A stretch of 64,000 nt of DNA, from contig NZ_CP022604.1 in the NCBI RefSeq assembly GCF_002278035.1, forward strand, positions 868,001 through 932,000, given 5' to 3'. The position numbers and the translations under genes are program-made. Positions 16,022 through 24,464 of this stretch are shown here, piece after piece (the first letter of the stretch is position 1; each line of letters starts with the position of its first letter). Source of the DNA: Ochrobactrum quorumnocens (GTDB taxonomy: Bacteria > Pseudomonadota > Alphaproteobacteria > Rhizobiales > Rhizobiaceae). The notes beneath the pieces were generated by a model. It saw only the letters and a program-made list of their open reading frames with translations, had not been told where the DNA came from and did no database searches.

Positions 16022-16696
16022 TCAGGTCTCAGCATCTGTCAGTGAAAGTTGCCCTGTTACATCGTCCACAGACAGCTTAAGTTCGAGATAGCTGTTGATG
16101 CTTTTGTGCGATGTTTCCGGCGAATGCGGGTGCGTTGCCGTTACGACAACGACGCGCGCACCAGCGGTTTCGCCAGCGACAATGCCAGCTGGGGCATCTT
16201 CAAACACAAGACAATTATGAGGATCGAAGCCGAGCCTCTTTGCACCGAGCTGGAAGCATTCAGGGCTTGGTTTTCCACGCTCAACATCTTCAGCGGAAAC
16301 AATTGTCTTAGGCATTGGCAAGCCTGCGGCCTGCAAACGCCGCCGCGCCAGTTCAATTGGTGCCGAGGTAACGATTGCCCAGCGATTTTCCGGTAGCGAG
16401 TTCAGGAAGTCAAGCGCACCTTCAATGGCTACGATCCCATCCAGATCAGCCATTTCCGCATCAAGCAGGATTTTGGCCTCCGTGTCTGGATCAAGATGTG
16501 GCAGGCCCAGTCTGCGGACGGTATCGACAGCACGCACGCCATGAATGGTTGGAACAAATGTGACCGGATCAATACCATGACGGATTGCCCATTCGCCCCA
16601 GACACGCTCAGTTGCTGCAATGGAACTCAGCACTGTGCCGTCCATATCGAACAGAAAAGCGTCGAATGTTTTGTTGAAGGGAGATAGGTCGGTCAA
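16022..16696 (-). CDS. HAD-IA family sugar-phosphate phosphatase
   Basis: The protein has 224 residues. HAD motif I is FLFDMDGTVLSS (Asp nucleophile and acid/base Asp), motif II is VTSAP, motif III is the Lys in RGKPSPECF, and motif IV is VFEDAPAGI. A helical cap between motifs I and II puts it in subfamily IA. The closest types are glycerol-3-phosphate and 2-deoxyhexose-6-phosphate phosphatases. The substrate cannot be fixed from sequence. It converges on phnM with a 19-bp gap. Confidence 0.88.
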   Translation of the reverse strand: MTDLSPFNKTFDAFLFDMDGTVLSSIAATERVWGEWAIRHGIDPVTFVPTIHGVRAVDTVRRLGLPHLDPDTEAKILLDAEMADLDGIVAIEGALDFLNSLPENRWAIVTSAPIELARRRLQAAGLPMPKTIVSAEDVERGKPSPECFQLGAKRLGFDPHNCLVFEDAPAGIVAGETAGARVVVVTATHPHSPETSHKSINSYLELKLSVDDVTGQLSLTDAET

Positions 16697-17012
16697 AATG
16701 AAGATCCTCGAATTTTAAGGCCAGAAACGGAAGCCAGAATCAGGTGGGCGTGTTCGGTTTTTGATCTTAATGCGGAAAATTGGCTAAAGTCACAGTATTC
16801 AACACAATGATTGTCTTTGACTGCTTTTGCGTCCGCCATACCGTGAAAAATCACACAAGCTTCTTATATTGAAAACCTTGGCCCAAACGACAAAACTTGA
16901 TCATTTGCTTCGTTTATGGCTTTTTGCGCGACTTGATGCAGGGTGTATCAACCCATAGCCAGATAAAACGCCAAACATCTGGATGAATCGCATTCTCAGG
17001 ATTGTTGTTTAA
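16697..17012. other. 316-bp intergenic region without a recognised gene
   Basis: The region is AT-rich and lies between divergent genes, so it should hold both promoters. No repeat copy, RNA gene or convincing small open frame is visible. An antisense frame here mostly overlaps dusA and was not accepted. Confidence 0.6.
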
Positions 17013-18026
17013 ATGACTGAAATAAAAAATAAAAATCACAACTATCCAGATCATCGGTTCTCTGTTGCGCCGATGCTCGACTGGTCGGATCGCCATTGTC
17101 GCTATTTTCACCGCCTGTTTTCCAAGCGTGCTTTGCTCTACACAGAGATGGTTGTCGCTGATGCGGCAATCCATGGCCCACGTGACCGTCTCATGGGATT
17201 TGATGTAACGGAACATCCCATTGCTTTGCAGCTTGGCGGTTCCGATCCGGTCAAATTACAGGAAGCTGCACGAATTGGCGCTGGCTTCGGCTACGATGAA
17301 ATCAATCTCAATGTCGGCTGCCCGTCTGACCGTGTTCAGTCCGGCACATTCGGCGCTTGTCTGATGCAGACACCGGAAGTGGTTGCACGTTGCGTCGCCG
17401 CCATGAAGGAAGTTGTCTCGGTGCCCGTCACAGTCAAATGCCGGATAGGCGTTGATGATCAGGACCCGGAAGTGGCACTGGATGCAGTTGCAGATCAGGT
17501 TCTTGAAGCAGGCGCTGATGCGCTTTGGGTTCATGCCCGCAAAGCATGGCTGAAAGGGCTGTCTCCAAAGGAAAATCGCGATATTCCGCCGCTTGATTAT
17601 GATCGTGTCTATCGTCTCAAACAGCGCCTTGATGCGCCATTCATTGGTATCAATGGCGGTATAAGCACTCTGGAAGATGCGATATCGCATCTCGATCATC
17701 TGGATGGCGTCATGCTTGGGCGTGCCGCTTATCATAATCCGGCATTGCTCGCGGACGTCGATCATCTCATTTATGGAGATGATGAAAAGCCTACGGATAT
17801 GACCGAAATCATTGAGGCAATGTGCGACTATGTTGATCGGCACATTGCGGATGGCGGCAGGCTTTCACACATAAGCCGCCACATGGTTGGATTGTTCATG
17901 GGGCAGCCAGGTGCGCGCCGCTGGCGTCAAATCTTGTCAACAGATGCCGCCAAGCCCGGCGCGAATAGCGATGTGCTGCGTCAGGCCTATGCGACTATCA
18001 TGGAAGCCAGCAGCGAAGCTGCCTAG
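17013..18026 (+). CDS. dusA: tRNA-dihydrouridine(20/20a) synthase DusA
   Basis: This 337-residue FMN enzyme reduces uridines in the tRNA D-loop. Motifs seen are SVAPMLDWSDRHCRYF at the N-terminus and NLNVGCPSDRVQSGTFGACLM with the catalytic Cys. VKCRIGVDD, VHARKAWLKGLSPKENR and GINGGI in the barrel are also typical of DusA. The length is normal. Its TAG stop is at the same time the first three bases of a repeat element. Confidence 0.95.
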   Translation: MTEIKNKNHNYPDHRFSVAPMLDWSDRHCRYFHRLFSKRALLYTEMVVADAAIHGPRDRLMGFDVTEHPIALQLGGSDPVKLQEAARIGAGFGYDEINLNVGCPSDRVQSGTFGACLMQTPEVVARCVAAMKEVVSVPVTVKCRIGVDDQDPEVALDAVADQVLEAGADALWVHARKAWLKGLSPKENRDIPPLDYDRVYRLKQRLDAPFIGINGGISTLEDAISHLDHLDGVMLGRAAYHNPALLADVDHLIYGDDEKPTDMTEIIEAMCDYVDRHIADGGRLSHISRHMVGLFMGQPGARRWRQILSTDAAKPGANSDVLRQAYATIMEASSEAA

Positions 18027-18128
18027 AGCATGTCGCAGTTAAATGGATTCATTTAGCGTTCGCGAACATGCGACAATTAAAAAATCTAGAGCGAATGCAG
18101 TGGTTACGATTAGATGCGCGTCGCTCCA
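18024..18128. repeat. MITE-like repeat starting in the dusA stop codon
   Basis: TAGAGCATGTCGCAG ... GCGAACATGCGACAATTA forms the left palindrome, and an internal CTAGAGCG leads to CGCTCCA on the right. It is related to 1879-1985. The first TAG is the dusA stop. Confidence 0.8.
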
Positions 18129-18207
18129 GAGCGGCTTCAGTTAAGACTGAATCGTAGGAATCGCGTCTCACGCAAAACCGCTTCGCGCTTTTGGCTCAAA
18201 TGCTTTA
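18127..18207. repeat. shortened MITE-like repeat joined to the previous one
   Basis: CAGAGCGGCTTCAGTTAAGACTG ... GCAAAACCGCTTCGCGCTTTTGG ... AATGCTTTA. It shares the CAGAGC junction with the preceding copy. Its right-end TTA is the TAA stop of the minus-strand protease gene. Confidence 0.78.
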
Positions 18208-18909
18208 ATCCATCATAATAAGCTGATCGCCGCGAACGCTGAACCCGCCAAGCGTTTGCAGGAAGTTCATACCGAGCAGACTGCCGGTCATCAGTCCTTC
18301 CTGTGTCACCATTGCACGGACATTCTGCCGTTCAATGTCACCGATCTGTAATTTTGCAATGGTGATGCTGGCAGCGGTAGCTCTTCCGTTCGCGGTGTTG
18401 ATCGGCACCGAATAGTTGAGCGATGACGTGTCGATGCCTGCGCGCTCTGCGTCTTCCTTTGAAAGCACGACAGAAGACGCACCAGTATCGACAAGGAAAT
18501 GGACGCGCGCATCATTCACACGGCCATTAACCTCGAAATGCCCGTTGGCAGACTTTGCCAATGTTACGGTAAGGGAACCATCGGCGGCACGGCCTGAAAT
18601 AGGGCTGCCGGGAATAAGCCCGGCCGTAATGCGACTGACCGCATCCTGAAGCTCATAGCGATACTGATAGGCCGCGACGAGACCGAGGATGATGACCGCC
18701 CACACGGCCATGTTACGGGCAAAGTCACTCAGCTTGATTCCCGAACCAAGCAAACCTGCTGCAAGCACGACGCCCCAGATGCCCATATAGGCAGCCTGAC
18801 CAAAGGCATCATTCGCAATGCCAAGCGTAGTTCCGCTGTCATCGTTCGCCATCAGCAACAATATGACAACTGCAATTGCTGCAATCACGATCCAGAACAA
18901 ACGCCCCAT
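18205..18909 (-). CDS. membrane-bound clan AA aspartic protease (TIGR02281 family)
   Basis: The protein has 234 residues. Three hydrophobic segments lie in the first ~85 residues (WIVIAAIAVVILLLM; AYMGIWGVVLAAGLLG; AVWAVIILGLVAAYQY). A retropepsin-like domain follows with the catalytic motif FLVDTGASSVVLS and the later GSLLGMNFL. It is a predicted single-domain aspartic protease facing the periplasm, with unknown targets. Its start shares one base with the stop of the DUF1289 gene, so the two are translationally coupled. Confidence 0.88.
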   Translation of the reverse strand: MGRLFWIVIAAIAVVILLLMANDDSGTTLGIANDAFGQAAYMGIWGVVLAAGLLGSGIKLSDFARNMAVWAVIILGLVAAYQYRYELQDAVSRITAGLIPGSPISGRAADGSLTVTLAKSANGHFEVNGRVNDARVHFLVDTGASSVVLSKEDAERAGIDTSSLNYSVPINTANGRATAASITIAKLQIGDIERQNVRAMVTQEGLMTGSLLGMNFLQTLGGFSVRGDQLIMMD

Positions 18910-19100
18910 CAGCTTTCTTTCTTTTCCAGTCTTTCATGGCGTGCAGGTAAAAGCGCCATGATTGCTCGCCGTTGATCGTCCTTCATTGAGGACCATTCGG
19001 CAATTTCATCGAGTGTGCGGGCGCAGCCGAGACAAAATCCGGTCTGAATGTCCATCACGCATACCAGAATGCATGGCGATTCGATTGTTGCCGCGTTCAT
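18909..19100 (-). CDS. DUF1289 small Cys-rich protein
   Basis: This 63-residue protein has three conserved cysteines and related residues in [21 protein letters not shown], which suggests a metal or Fe-S site. DUF1289 proteins are widespread in Proteobacteria and have no settled function. It overlaps the next gene by one base (TGATG), and cobS lies 18 bp upstream, so all three may be one transcript. Confidence 0.85.
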   Translation of the reverse strand: MNAATIESPCILVCVMDIQTGFCLGCARTLDEIAEWSSMKDDQRRAIMALLPARHERLEKKES

Positions 19101-19118
19101 AAGGTCAATGTGGTCACG

Positions 19119-19913
19119 TCAAAGCGTTGTGACAAGACCGAGTAACACTGTCACGGCACTGATCTGTTGCGCAGCACCCAGCGTATCACCGGTTTGTCCG
19201 CCAATTTTGACCAGGCAGAGTTTTGCAAAGCCAAATAAAAGCACGACGTTGAAAATGAGCACCTTGATGAGAGCCATTAATCCGCCTGCAGGGATGATGG
19301 TTATCATCAGTACCACCAGCGCGATTACACATGCGCAAACGAGTGTCTCCCATTTGGGTGCGCCCAGATTATCGGCGAGCCCACCGGGGCGAGCGGACGG
19401 TGATCCGTGCCAGAGAGCGAGGATTGCAGCACGACTTGCAGCTTCTGCACCAATCAGCGCCAGAGCCGCATAACATGCGCCAGCACGATCAATAATGGCA
19501 GCAAGTAGCGAAACCTTGATACCGGTCCAGATGATGAGTGCGAGTGCTGCAAAGGTACCAATGCGCGAATCTTTCATGATATCGAGACGACGATCAGGCG
19601 TTGACGCACCAAAGAAGCCGTCCGCAGTATCACCAAGACCATCTTCATGCAGCGCACCGGTCATCGCTGCCAGCATGCCGACGGCGATCAAGCCCGAAAC
19701 AATCGCTGGAAGGTGCAGATAATCGGATACCAGAAGGGCGAGGCCAGCCAGAAATCCAAGAACCGCGCCCGCCAGAGGGAACGCGCGCATACTCGTTTTC
19801 AGCGAATCGCCCAAGCCTTCATCTGCGTCTGCAAGCCAGCTATGCGGCAAAGGCAGACGGCTCAGAAAGCCCAGAGAACGAATTGTATCTCCTATGAAGC
19901 TGTTTCGCTGCAA
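19119..19913 (-). CDS. cobS: adenosylcobinamide-GDP ribazoletransferase (cobalamin synthase)
   Basis: This is a 264-residue integral membrane enzyme with 5-6 hydrophobic segments. The signature is [16 protein letters not shown] near residue 88, with the catalytic acidic residues, followed by MKDSRIGTF. It joins activated cobinamide with alpha-ribazole (phosphate) in the last steps of B12 synthesis. The gene is also called cobV. It is divergent from cobT, which supplies the other substrate, across a 155-bp spacer. No cobalamin riboswitch is recognisable there. Confidence 0.94.
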   Translation of the reverse strand: MQRNSFIGDTIRSLGFLSRLPLPHSWLADADEGLGDSLKTSMRAFPLAGAVLGFLAGLALLVSDYLHLPAIVSGLIAVGMLAAMTGALHEDGLGDTADGFFGASTPDRRLDIMKDSRIGTFAALALIIWTGIKVSLLAAIIDRAGACYAALALIGAEAASRAAILALWHGSPSARPGGLADNLGAPKWETLVCACVIALVVLMITIIPAGGLMALIKVLIFNVVLLFGFAKLCLVKIGGQTGDTLGAAQQISAVTVLLGLVTTL

Positions 19914-20068
19914 CTGCTTGCTCCGCTTTAAGAACTATAATGCCGCTGGCCGGAATATTTGCCGCCAATAGGGTGTGGCGCAAAGAGGTGATTTGAAAAT
20001 TTACGTAAGTGCTTATAGGACGAGCACAACAGTTTTGTATCCTCCATTGATTGATTGGACTAGACGAT

Positions 20069-21091
20069 ATGAGCGCCAGTGGCCTTCCTTTTGACGATTT
20101 CCGTGAACTCATCCGCAATCTGCCCGGGCCTGATCTTGGTGCAGAAGCGGCTGTACGTGCGCGGGAAGCGACACTGACCAAGCCAGCAGGCTCACTTGGG
20201 CAGCTTGAAGAGATTGTTGCGTGGCTTGCCGCATGGACTGGCAAATCGGTGCCGCAGATCAACCGCCCGCTGGTCGCTGTCTTTGCAGGCAATCATGGGG
20301 TGACTGCAAGAAACATCACGCCGTTCCCATCAAGTGTGACGGCACAGATGGTCGAGAACTTTGCTGCGGGCGGCGCAGCAATCAACCAGATATGCATTGC
20401 CAACGATCTTGGTCTCAAGGTTTTCGACCTCGCGCTGGAACATCCGACCGCAGACATCACCGAAGAACCGGCGATGGATGAACGTACCTGTGCGGCGACA
20501 ATGGCGTTTGGCATGGAAGGCATTGCCGGCGGCACTGATCTTCTCTGCATCGGCGAAATGGGCATCGGCAACACAACGATTGCAGCAGCCATCGCCCTAG
20601 CACTCTTCGGCGGTACTGCTGAAGATTGGGTTGGGCCGGGTACGGGGTCGACGGGTGATCTTTTGGAACGCAAGCTTGCTGCAGTTCGTGCTGCTATCAC
20701 GCTTCATCAGGCGCATCTTAAAGATCCCCTGGAAGTTCTGCGTCGTCTCGGCGGACGTGAGGTTGCTGCTATGGCTGGTGCAATTCTTGCCGCCCGTATG
20801 GAAAAAATTCCCGTTATCGTTGATGGCTTTGTGGCCAGTGCGGCTGCTGCCGTGCTGTACGCCGCAAACCCGGAAGCGCTCGACCATTGCCTTTTCGGCC
20901 ATGTGTCGGCAGAACCGGGCCATCGACTGATGCTTGAAAAGATGGGCAAGAAGCCAGTTCTTGATCTTGGGATGCGTCTTGGTGAAGGTACAGGTGCCGC
21001 ATTGGCCGCTGGTATCGTCAAGGCCGCAGCGCTTTGCCATAGCGGAATGGCAACATTTGAACAAGCTGGTGTCACAAGCACCACAAAATGA
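20069..21091 (+). CDS. cobT: nicotinate-nucleotide:dimethylbenzimidazole phosphoribosyltransferase
   Basis: The protein has 340 residues from the ATG at 20069 (MSASGLPFDDF); a TTG 18 bp upstream is less likely. It activates the lower ligand of B12. Motifs are TKPAGSLGQLEE, FAGNHGVTA, CIGEMGIGNTT and GPGTGSTGD, with the catalytic Glu near the C-terminus (RLGEGTGAALA). It is also called cobU. A terminator follows. Confidence 0.95.
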   Translation: MSASGLPFDDFRELIRNLPGPDLGAEAAVRAREATLTKPAGSLGQLEEIVAWLAAWTGKSVPQINRPLVAVFAGNHGVTARNITPFPSSVTAQMVENFAAGGAAINQICIANDLGLKVFDLALEHPTADITEEPAMDERTCAATMAFGMEGIAGGTDLLCIGEMGIGNTTIAAAIALALFGGTAEDWVGPGTGSTGDLLERKLAAVRAAITLHQAHLKDPLEVLRRLGGREVAAMAGAILAARMEKIPVIVDGFVASAAAAVLYAANPEALDHCLFGHVSAEPGHRLMLEKMGKKPVLDLGMRLGEGTGAALAAGIVKAAALCHSGMATFEQAGVTSTTK

Positions 21092-21094
21092 ACA

Positions 21095-21125
21095 CAAAAA
21101 AGCCCGGAATTCTCCGGGCTTTTTC
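21095..21125. terminator. terminator between cobT and lrp
   Basis: AAAAAAGCCCGGA pairs with TCCGGGCTTTTT. A-run and T-run flank it on the two sides, so it can act for both convergent genes. Confidence 0.9.
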
Positions 21126-21142
21126 AGCTGTGATGAAAGCTT

Positions 21143-21622
21143 TTAATTGTTTTCTTTGTCCAGAACCATGTAGTCGAGCGGCAGTTCGGTCGTGTACTTG
21201 ATCTGCTCCATCGCAAAGGATGAGGACACATCACGAATTTCGATCTTGCTGATAAGGCGTTTATAAAACGCGTCATAGGCCGCAATATCTGGCACTGCTA
21301 TACGCAGCAGATAATCGACATCACCGCTCATGCGGTAAAATTCGATGACCTCAGGGAATTCCTGAACCACTTCCGAGAAGCGCTTCAACCATTCATTGCT
21401 GTGCGAGCTGGTACGCACTGATACGAATACGGTAACGCGTGTGTTGACGCGTACAGGGTCGAGGATTGCGACGCGGCGCTTAATGACGCCGTCTTCCTCG
21501 AGTTTCTGGATGCGGCGCCAGCAAGGGGTTGTGGAGAGGCCAACCTTCTTGGCGACATCTGCTACCGCCAGTGTTGCGTCTTCCTGCAGTAAGCGCAGTA
21601 TTTTTCTGTCGAGCCTGTCCAT
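21143..21622 (-). CDS. Lrp/AsnC family transcriptional regulator
   Basis: The protein has 159 residues. The N-terminal helix-turn-helix (ILRLLQEDATLAVADVAKKVGLSTTPCWRRI, residues 7-37) is typical of Lrp. A RAM ligand-binding domain follows, with the acidic/Gly signature around MSGDVDYLLRIAV. The C-terminus LPLDYMV is close to Lrp of Alphaproteobacteria. It probably senses an amino acid. The AT-rich 21623-21750 region upstream is likely its own control region. Confidence 0.92.
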   Translation of the reverse strand: MDRLDRKILRLLQEDATLAVADVAKKVGLSTTPCWRRIQKLEEDGVIKRRVAILDPVRVNTRVTVFVSVRTSSHSNEWLKRFSEVVQEFPEVIEFYRMSGDVDYLLRIAVPDIAAYDAFYKRLISKIEIRDVSSSFAMEQIKYTTELPLDYMVLDKENN

Positions 21623-21750
21623 ACGTTTTTTATCCCGGTATTAGAAATCGTTTCCCGAACTTTCCGGATCAATGAAACTTCATACCTTATGGTTCGCATT
21701 CATCCGAAATTACAGGAAATTTATTCTAATGAAAATAAAGGATCTAAAAT

Positions 21751-22383
21751 TTATTTTCTAACGTCGATCAGGTGACGGACTTTTTGGCGAAGGAGAGGAA
21801 CGACTTCCTGATCAAACCAAGGATTCCGTTTGAGCCAGCCGCTGTTGCGCCAGGATGGGTGCGGCAGAGGTAAAACTGTTCGTCCGGCAGAATTCGGCGT
21901 TTCCATAAAGCTGCGCCAGTTCTGGACTGTTTCTGTGAGGCTGGTTTTGCGCCATTCGGGCAAATGATAGGCGAGTGCATACTGCCCGACGACAAGAATG
22001 AACTCGAGTTGCGGCATAGAAGCAAAGACGCGGTCGTGCCAAGTCTGACGACATTCGCGGCGCGGGGGAAGATCACCGCCCTGTTTGTCATAACCAGGAA
22101 AGCAGAAACCCATTGGCACAATTGCGAAACGCGCCGGATCGTAAAACTCTTCGCGTGTTGTGCCGAGCCATTGCCTCAAGCGGTCACCGGAAGGGTCGTT
22201 AAACGGCAGGGAGCTGTTATGCACTCGAATGCCCGGAGCCTGCCCACAGATCGCAATGCGTGCAGTATCCGAGATTATACATACCGGATTGGGTTCGTGC
22301 GGCAGAGGTGGCAGAAACTGAGGCGTGTCACGGCAAATCCGACAGGCCCGGATCGAGTGCCTTAGCTCGTCCAGATTTTCCAT
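21751..22383 (-). CDS. uracil-DNA glycosylase family protein with Fe-S type cysteines
   Basis: The protein has 210 residues from the ATG at 22383 (MENLDELRHS). Motif 1 is ICGQAPGIRVH and motif 2 is LPHPSWRNSG, the two UDG catalytic regions. Four cysteines occur as CRIC near residue 14 and as two more in MGFCFPG and RRECRQTW, the layout of [4Fe-4S] UDGs of families 4 and 5. It is predicted to remove uracil or a related base from DNA. It lies 5 bp downstream of the nuclease gene on the same strand. Confidence 0.82.
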   Translation of the reverse strand: MENLDELRHSIRACRICRDTPQFLPPLPHEPNPVCIISDTARIAICGQAPGIRVHNSSLPFNDPSGDRLRQWLGTTREEFYDPARFAIVPMGFCFPGYDKQGGDLPPRRECRQTWHDRVFASMPQLEFILVVGQYALAYHLPEWRKTSLTETVQNWRSFMETPNSAGRTVLPLPHPSWRNSGWLKRNPWFDQEVVPLLRQKVRHLIDVRK

Positions 22384-22388
22384 TATTC

Positions 22389-23060
22389 CTATTGGGCTCC
22401 AGACCAGAGAGAGTTGAACAGAGCAGAGACGCAGCCTCTGATATAGTTGATCACATCGCTGATTGCATCGGATGAGGGCGCCTCGTGGCCCGTTTCCGCC
22501 TCTACATTTGGCTTCTGATGCTCTTTGCGCCATTGGTAAGGTGCTTCAAAGCTACCCGCCCATAACCCAAGTTTTTCACGGCGGGCGACGACCTCTTCGC
22601 TTCTATAGTCGCCATAAGAGACAGCCCAGCCCTGTTCCACCATCCAACGGTTAAGATCGGTCTCACCAAGATAGCATCGCCCGAGATCTCGCCCGTATTT
22701 ATCAATCCCTTCTTTTTCGCAGCGAATCGCAGCTCCGCTGATTCTGCCGCGCAGCGCATTGCGCGCTTCCCGACCGCAGAGATAGGTGCGTTCACCGGTC
22801 TGACAGCTTTGCTCCATCTCCGGTGCGTCGATACCCAAAAGGCGGATGTGAACCTTGTTGAGAATGACGGTGTCGCCATCAATAACATAGACGGTGCCCG
22901 CCAATGATTCTTTGGGCTGACGGTTGACTGGCAGAGATACGATAATTGCAACGAGAGCGGAAAAGATAAGCAAAGTTAAGAAGATGCTGCGGAAAGCTCC
23001 ACCTCTTCTTCTTTGTCCTGTCTGATATGGTCGCCGGTAATAGCGCCGTCTGTTGCTCAT
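22389..23060 (-). CDS. membrane-anchored thermonuclease (SNase-like) protein
   Basis: The protein has 223 residues. A very basic N-terminus (RRRYYRRPYQTGQRRR) precedes one membrane helix (FLTLLIFSALVAIIV), so the nuclease domain should face the periplasm. SNase motifs follow: VYVIDGDTVIL, HIRLLGIDAPEM with Asp/Glu and catalytic Arg, EKEGIDKYGRDLGRCYL, and VEQGWAV. Several extra cysteines suggest disulfides. The role is unknown. Confidence 0.87.
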   Translation of the reverse strand: MSNRRRYYRRPYQTGQRRRGGAFRSIFLTLLIFSALVAIIVSLPVNRQPKESLAGTVYVIDGDTVILNKVHIRLLGIDAPEMEQSCQTGERTYLCGREARNALRGRISGAAIRCEKEGIDKYGRDLGRCYLGETDLNRWMVEQGWAVSYGDYRSEEVVARREKLGLWAGSFEAPYQWRKEHQKPNVEAETGHEAPSSDAISDVINYIRGCVSALFNSLWSGAQ

Positions 23061-23331
23061 TATCTGCTGCCCCCGACCTTCGTCAGATCATAACTCATCC
23101 GGTGGCTTTGCGAAATTCCATCGCTCCTGCACCAATGGGTCACCACAACTAATTGGGGCCAACAACATTTCATTTTGTGTTGATTCAGCAACAGTCTTTA
23201 CCATTGCTTTAGGCTAGAAAGACGGGAGACACATTTTGCCCATTTCCCGCCACAAAGAAGCGTCACCGGATAGGAAAGGCAAAAGCTATTAACAACTCCG
23301 GGAAACGTTAGTTCCCTCAGGACAGGAAGAA
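23061..23331. other. divergent promoter region between nuclease and exoR genes
   Basis: These 271 bp hold no gene. CAACAACATTTCATTTTGTGTTG is an imperfect palindrome near 23160-23182 and could be an operator. No ChvI-type box was identified with confidence. Confidence 0.4.
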
Positions 23332-23523
23332 ATGAAGAACGACGCATTGTTTCACAACGATCCGTTTTTGAGCAGCGAAAAGACTGCTCCGTTTTCATTT
23401 CGTGTTTCTGGCAATAGCCGAGCTTTATTCCGTCAAAATCGGGTCGCAGTGTTGACGAAAAGACAATGTACTCTGTCACTTATGTCATCAACTTCTACCC
23501 AATGTGAAAGACCAGCGTTGTGA
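23332..23523 (+). CDS. candidate 63-residue leader ORF coupled to exoR
   Basis: It starts with an ATG preceded by CAGGAAGAA, a plausible ribosome site. Its TGA stop shares one base with the exoR ATG (TGATG), and exoR lacks a clear ribosome site of its own. The product (MKNDALFHNDPFLSSEKTA...) shows no domain and is rich in Ser, Phe and Arg. It could be a real coupling cistron or a chance frame in a long 5' leader. Confidence 0.3.
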   Translation: MKNDALFHNDPFLSSEKTAPFSFRVSGNSRALFRQNRVAVLTKRQCTLSLMSSTSTQCERPAL

Positions 23524-24314
23524 TGCGTATTCGCAGTTTTTCATATCCCCTTATCGCTGCGGCACTTGGCTTGGCCATTGTCTGCAACAGCGCTTCGGCA
23601 TTTGATCTGAACGATGACTCTGAAAAATCACGTAGTCCGTTCGAACTCTTCAAGTTCGGTTTCTCTGCCTATAAGAGCGGCCACAAGGACGAAGCCATCA
23701 AGGCGCTGCGTTATGCAGCTGAACGTGGTCATCAGGGTGCCAAGTGGAAGCTTGCTCGCATGTATGCCGATGGCGACGGCGTTGCAGAGAACGATTATGA
23801 AGCCTATCAGATTTTTGAAAAGATCGTCCGCGACGGTGCAGAACCGGGTTCTGAGAACGAACCCTATGTCGCTGATGCGCTGGTCGCACTCGCAGGCTAT
23901 GTAAGGCGCGGTATTCCGGGTTCCCCGGTTGATTCTGATCCAAAGTTCGCACGTAACCTCTATGTGCAGGCTGCATCCAACTTTGGCGATCCTGCTGCTC
24001 AGTATGAACTTGGCAAGATGCTACTGGACGGCGAGGGCGGAGAACGCAATTCAATGCAGGCGGCTCGTTGGTTCCAGCTTGCAGCCAAGAAGGGGAATGC
24101 AAGCGCGCAGGCCATGCTGGGCAATATGCTGTTTCAGGCTGGAAAGACCGTTCGCGGCCTTGCCATGCTCACCGCAGCGTTCGAGCGTTGCCCGACGGAG
24201 GATTGCACCTGGATTCGCGATATGCAGGAACAGGCTTTCTCAATCGCCGGTGAAGCTGACCGCCGCAATGCCATAGCTCTCTCCAGCAACTATGTTGCCA
24301 AAGGCGACTTTTAG
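23523..24314 (+). CDS. exoR: ExoR, periplasmic Sel1-repeat regulator
   Basis: The protein has 263 residues with a signal peptide (PLIAAALGLAIVCNSASA, cleavage before FDLNDD). Sel1/TPR-like repeats follow: EAIKALRYAAERGHQGAKWKLARMY and then GDPAAQYELGKMLL and GNASAQAMLGNMLF. SPFELFKFGFSAYKSGHKDEA and YVRRGIPGSPV are characteristic of ExoR. In Sinorhizobium and Agrobacterium, ExoR binds and restrains the sensor kinase ExoS/ChvG until it is cleaved at low pH. It then frees the ChvI regulon controlling exopolysaccharide, motility and host entry. A GTG one codon earlier is an alternative start. The TAG stop is the first codon of a repeat. Confidence 0.88.
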   Translation: MRIRSFSYPLIAAALGLAIVCNSASAFDLNDDSEKSRSPFELFKFGFSAYKSGHKDEAIKALRYAAERGHQGAKWKLARMYADGDGVAENDYEAYQIFEKIVRDGAEPGSENEPYVADALVALAGYVRRGIPGSPVDSDPKFARNLYVQAASNFGDPAAQYELGKMLLDGEGGERNSMQAARWFQLAAKKGNASAQAMLGNMLFQAGKTVRGLAMLTAAFERCPTEDCTWIRDMQEQAFSIAGEADRRNAIALSSNYVAKGDF

Positions 24315-24416
24315 AGCAGCTCTAGTTAAGAATGAATCGTTGGAACCGCTCTATCTGTTCGTTTTTACGCATTATCCAGCGCAAAACCGCTTCGCACTTT
24401 TGCTGGAAATGCTCTA
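24312..24416. repeat. MITE-like repeat starting in the exoR stop codon
   Basis: Ends are TAGAGCAGCTCTAG and GGAAATGCTCTA. The core GCATTATCCAGCGCAAAACCGC is shared with 26121-26224. The first three bases are the exoR stop codon. Confidence 0.85.
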
Positions 24417-24464
24417 ACAACTGAAGAATGAGCTTTGCATTTAACAAAGCTCCCAATCGTGAGA

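Noticed and set aside
19914..20068. Cobalamin riboswitch between cobS and cobT
   Set aside because: No B12 box or typical helices could be found in the 155-bp spacer.
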